Shown here piece by piece: positions 4,808-6,266 of a DNA stretch of 6,266 nt. The stretch is from Methanoregula sp. GTDB lineage: Archaea > Halobacteriota > Methanomicrobia > Methanomicrobiales > Methanospirillaceae. The notes under the pieces are model-generated. The model was not told where the DNA came from, did not search any database, and saw nothing but the letters and a program-made list of their open reading frames with translations. A program made the translations under genes and the position numbers. How positions within the stretch are numbered: the stretch's first letter is position 1; every line of letters starts with the position of its first letter. Where the stretch lies: positions 1 through 6,266 of the forward strand of contig JAURZP010000154.1 in NCBI GenBank assembly GCA_030653335.1, given 5' to 3'.

Positions 4808-5596
4808 ATGCGCTGCACAACACTTGCCAGCGGGAGCAAAGGCAACTGCTTTTTTATTGAAGGGGAGAGTGGCGCACTGCTCATCGATGCAGGACTGAGC
4901 GCAAAAGAGACATTCCGGCGCATGGCTGCCGCAGATCTTGATGCCGGTAAAATCTCTGCGGTGCTGGTTACGCATGAACATGGCGATCATATAAGGGGAT
5001 TAGAAGTGCTCATGAAAAAGCTCAACATCCCGGCGTATGCAACAGAAGGAACACTGCAGGATTTTTTGCAAAACCGGCGCACATCAGATAAGCCGATCGA
5101 TTGCCGGGTATGCCGACATGATGAAGAGTTTACAATAGGTGATTTTTCAATCGAAGCTTTCAAAACATCGCATGATGCTGTTGATCCCTGTGGTTTTGTC
5201 ATACGGGAGAATGGGTTGCGGTTCGGGTACTGCACTGATACCGGCATACTCACCCCACAGGTGCTTGAGAAGCTCCGGCACTGCGATGGCATTGTGCTTG
5301 AGAGCAATCACTGTCCGGATATGCTCGCAAACGGGCCGTATCCCGAATTCTTAAAGAAGAGGATCCGCTCACAGCATGGGCATCTCTCCAACAAGGCTGC
5401 CGCTGACGGCATGCGGACTCTTGGAAAAGATCTCCCGCAGGTGATCCTCGCACACTTGAGCGAGACCAACAATACCACCGAGCGGGTGACTGCCAGTGCA
5501 CGGAATAGTCTTGGACTCTATTACGATGAAACGAACGTAATTGTCGCTACCCAGTGTGGCACTAACAGGGCCTGTCCGCAACATTTGTCGTTGTGA
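4808..5596 (+). CDS. Metallo-beta-lactamase-fold hydrolase, WalJ/YycJ-like
   Basis: A 262-aa cytoplasmic metal-dependent hydrolase. It opens with LASGSKGNC (6-14), the hallmark start of the YycJ/WalJ group. The metal-binding motif THEHGDH is at 55-61. Further family residues are H122 in TSHDAVDP, D144 in CTDTG, ESNH at 165-168, GHLSN at 191-195 and H216 in AHLSETNN. All expected metal ligands are present, and the length is normal for the group. Bacterial relatives are reported as DNA exonucleases acting in DNA metabolism; the archaeal role is not established, so substrate and pathway remain open. A GTG at 4805 could add one residue, but ATG 4808 is preferred because it matches the family start and the TATA spacing. 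There is no evident link to tungstate uptake. The gene converges on the kinase gene with a 13-bp spacer. Confidence 0.9.
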   Translation: MRCTTLASGSKGNCFFIEGESGALLIDAGLSAKETFRRMAAADLDAGKISAVLVTHEHGDHIRGLEVLMKKLNIPAYATEGTLQDFLQNRRTSDKPIDCRVCRHDEEFTIGDFSIEAFKTSHDAVDPCGFVIRENGLRFGYCTDTGILTPQVLEKLRHCDGIVLESNHCPDMLANGPYPEFLKKRIRSQHGHLSNKAAADGMRTLGKDLPQVILAHLSETNNTTERVTASARNSLGLYYDETNVIVATQCGTNRACPQHLSL

Positions 5597-5609
5597 AAAA
5601 AGTGAAAGA
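5597..5609. other. Convergent 13-bp spacer
   Basis: The hydrolase stop (5594-5596) and the stop of the minus-strand kinase (5610-5612) face each other. An A6 run at 5596-5601 reads as T6 on the minus strand, a possible stop signal for the leftward transcript just past its stop codon. No room remains for separate terminators, so the two transcripts probably overlap. Confidence 0.5.
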
Positions 5610-6266
5610 TTATTTGAAGGCTGTATCCAGTGCTTCGGAGAGTTCCTTAAACCCGTACGGCTTGACTACCACTGCGGCATACCCGAATGACCGGTAGTCC
5701 ACGATCATCGGGTTTGTCGAGTACCCGCTGGATATGATCCCCTTTACCGCAGGATCGAGGGCAACTAATTTTGGCATGGTCTCCTGCGCACCCATGCCCC
5801 CGGGAATCGTGATGTCAAGAATCGCGGCATCGAATGGGGCTCCTGCATTCATCGCTTTTTTAAACATTTCAATGGCCGCATCACCATGACTTGCAACAAC
5901 AACATCATAGCCAAGGAACTTGAGCATCTCGCCGGTTGCAGAAAGAATAGCCTCTTCGTCATCCATCAAAAGAATCTTCTTCTGGGCAGGGTCTTTCTTT
6001 TTTACCGGAATTGCGGTTTTCTCGATCGGTTTTGTACCTGCTGGTGCGTATCGGGCCGGCAGGTGCAGGAGAATTTCAGTGCCGGCTTCTGTGCCGGACC
6101 GGACATCCAGCACTCCCCCGCACTTCCTTATCATCGATTCAGCAACCGAGAGATCGAGCGCAAAGGCCATGGATGAACCGGGTTTGAAGATATCTTCAAT
6201 TGCTGCCAGAGGGATAAACAGTTTTTGCGCCTCTAATGTAATCCTGACATAGTCACCAGGTTGTAC
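5610..6266 (-). CDS. C-terminal part of a hybrid sensor kinase/response regulator with a degenerate ATPase domain (partial)
   Basis: The frame is open to the window edge, so the N-terminus is missing; 218 residues are visible. Residues 1-71 match the end of a histidine-kinase ATP-binding domain: GDYVRITLE, then IPLAAIEDIFKP, then GGVLDVRSGTEAGTEILLHLPA. The catalytic boxes are not intact. The usual DxGxG (G1) is replaced by A13, K15 and F17, and the GLGL (G2) glycines by A36 and D38. The TTK segment of the lid is missing. After a Lys/Pro-rich linker (about 72-95) comes a complete receiver domain: acidic pair D102-D103, phospho-acceptor D151 in LDITIPGGMG, S179-S180 in the SSGYS switch, and K202 in VKPYG. 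The receiver is likely phosphorylated by another kinase (inference). An internal ATG at 6170 is not a likely start, because homology continues upstream. Confidence 0.88.
   Translation of the reverse strand, partial: VQPGDYVRITLEAQKLFIPLAAIEDIFKPGSSMAFALDLSVAESMIRKCGGVLDVRSGTEAGTEILLHLPARYAPAGTKPIEKTAIPVKKKDPAQKKILLMDDEEAILSATGEMLKFLGYDVVVASHGDAAIEMFKKAMNAGAPFDAAILDITIPGGMGAQETMPKLVALDPAVKGIISSGYSTNPMIVDYRSFGYAAVVVKPYGFKELSEALDTAFK

Overview
The window looks like chromosomal DNA of a methanogenic archaeon, most likely of the order Methanomicrobiales (Methanoregula/Methanosphaerula-like). This rests on archaeal TATA-like boxes and oligo-T stop signals, a mix of Shine-Dalgarno and apparently leaderless starts, an archaeal lipobox on the binding protein, a tungstate importer, and a hybrid sensor kinase of a type abundant in these organisms. 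The genus is an inference from gene content and was not tested by a search.

Layout. Positions 1-47 hold the first 15 codons of a leftward gene cut by the window edge, with a strong TATA box at 84-98. Positions 121-813 are a tandem array of a non-coding repeat of about 330 bp: two full copies and a 34-bp third start, with a palindrome near the start of each copy. Positions 814-1143 are intergenic and contain a good hairpin plus T-tract terminator (983-1018) and then the AT-rich region upstream of tupA.

The central block is a tungstate ABC importer in the order tupA (lipoprotein binding protein, 1144-2175), an unrecognised 82-codon ORF (2238-2486), tupB (permease, 2487-3215) and tupC (ATPase with a C-terminal TOBE/Mop-type domain, 3212-4297). 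The 82-codon ORF, tupB and tupC are tightly coupled: the first stop abuts the next start, and tupB and tupC overlap by 4 bp. TupA captures tungstate outside the membrane, TupB forms the channel and TupC supplies ATP. Imported tungsten would feed tungstopterin enzymes such as formylmethanofuran and formate dehydrogenases.

Downstream, from its own TATA box, lies a pair of very short single-helix membrane proteins (66 and 61 aa) that align to each other without gaps, so they look like tandem paralogues. After an oligo-T stop comes a WalJ/YycJ-like metallo-beta-lactamase-fold hydrolase (4808-5596). It converges, with a 13-bp spacer, on the 3' end of a minus-strand sensor kinase/response-regulator hybrid (5610-6266, partial). 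The visible ATP-binding domain of that protein has lost its G1 and G2 glycine boxes, while its receiver domain looks intact.

The most interesting points are the paralogous mini-membrane-protein pair, the small ORF embedded in the tup operon, the degenerate kinase domain and the palindrome-bearing tandem repeat.
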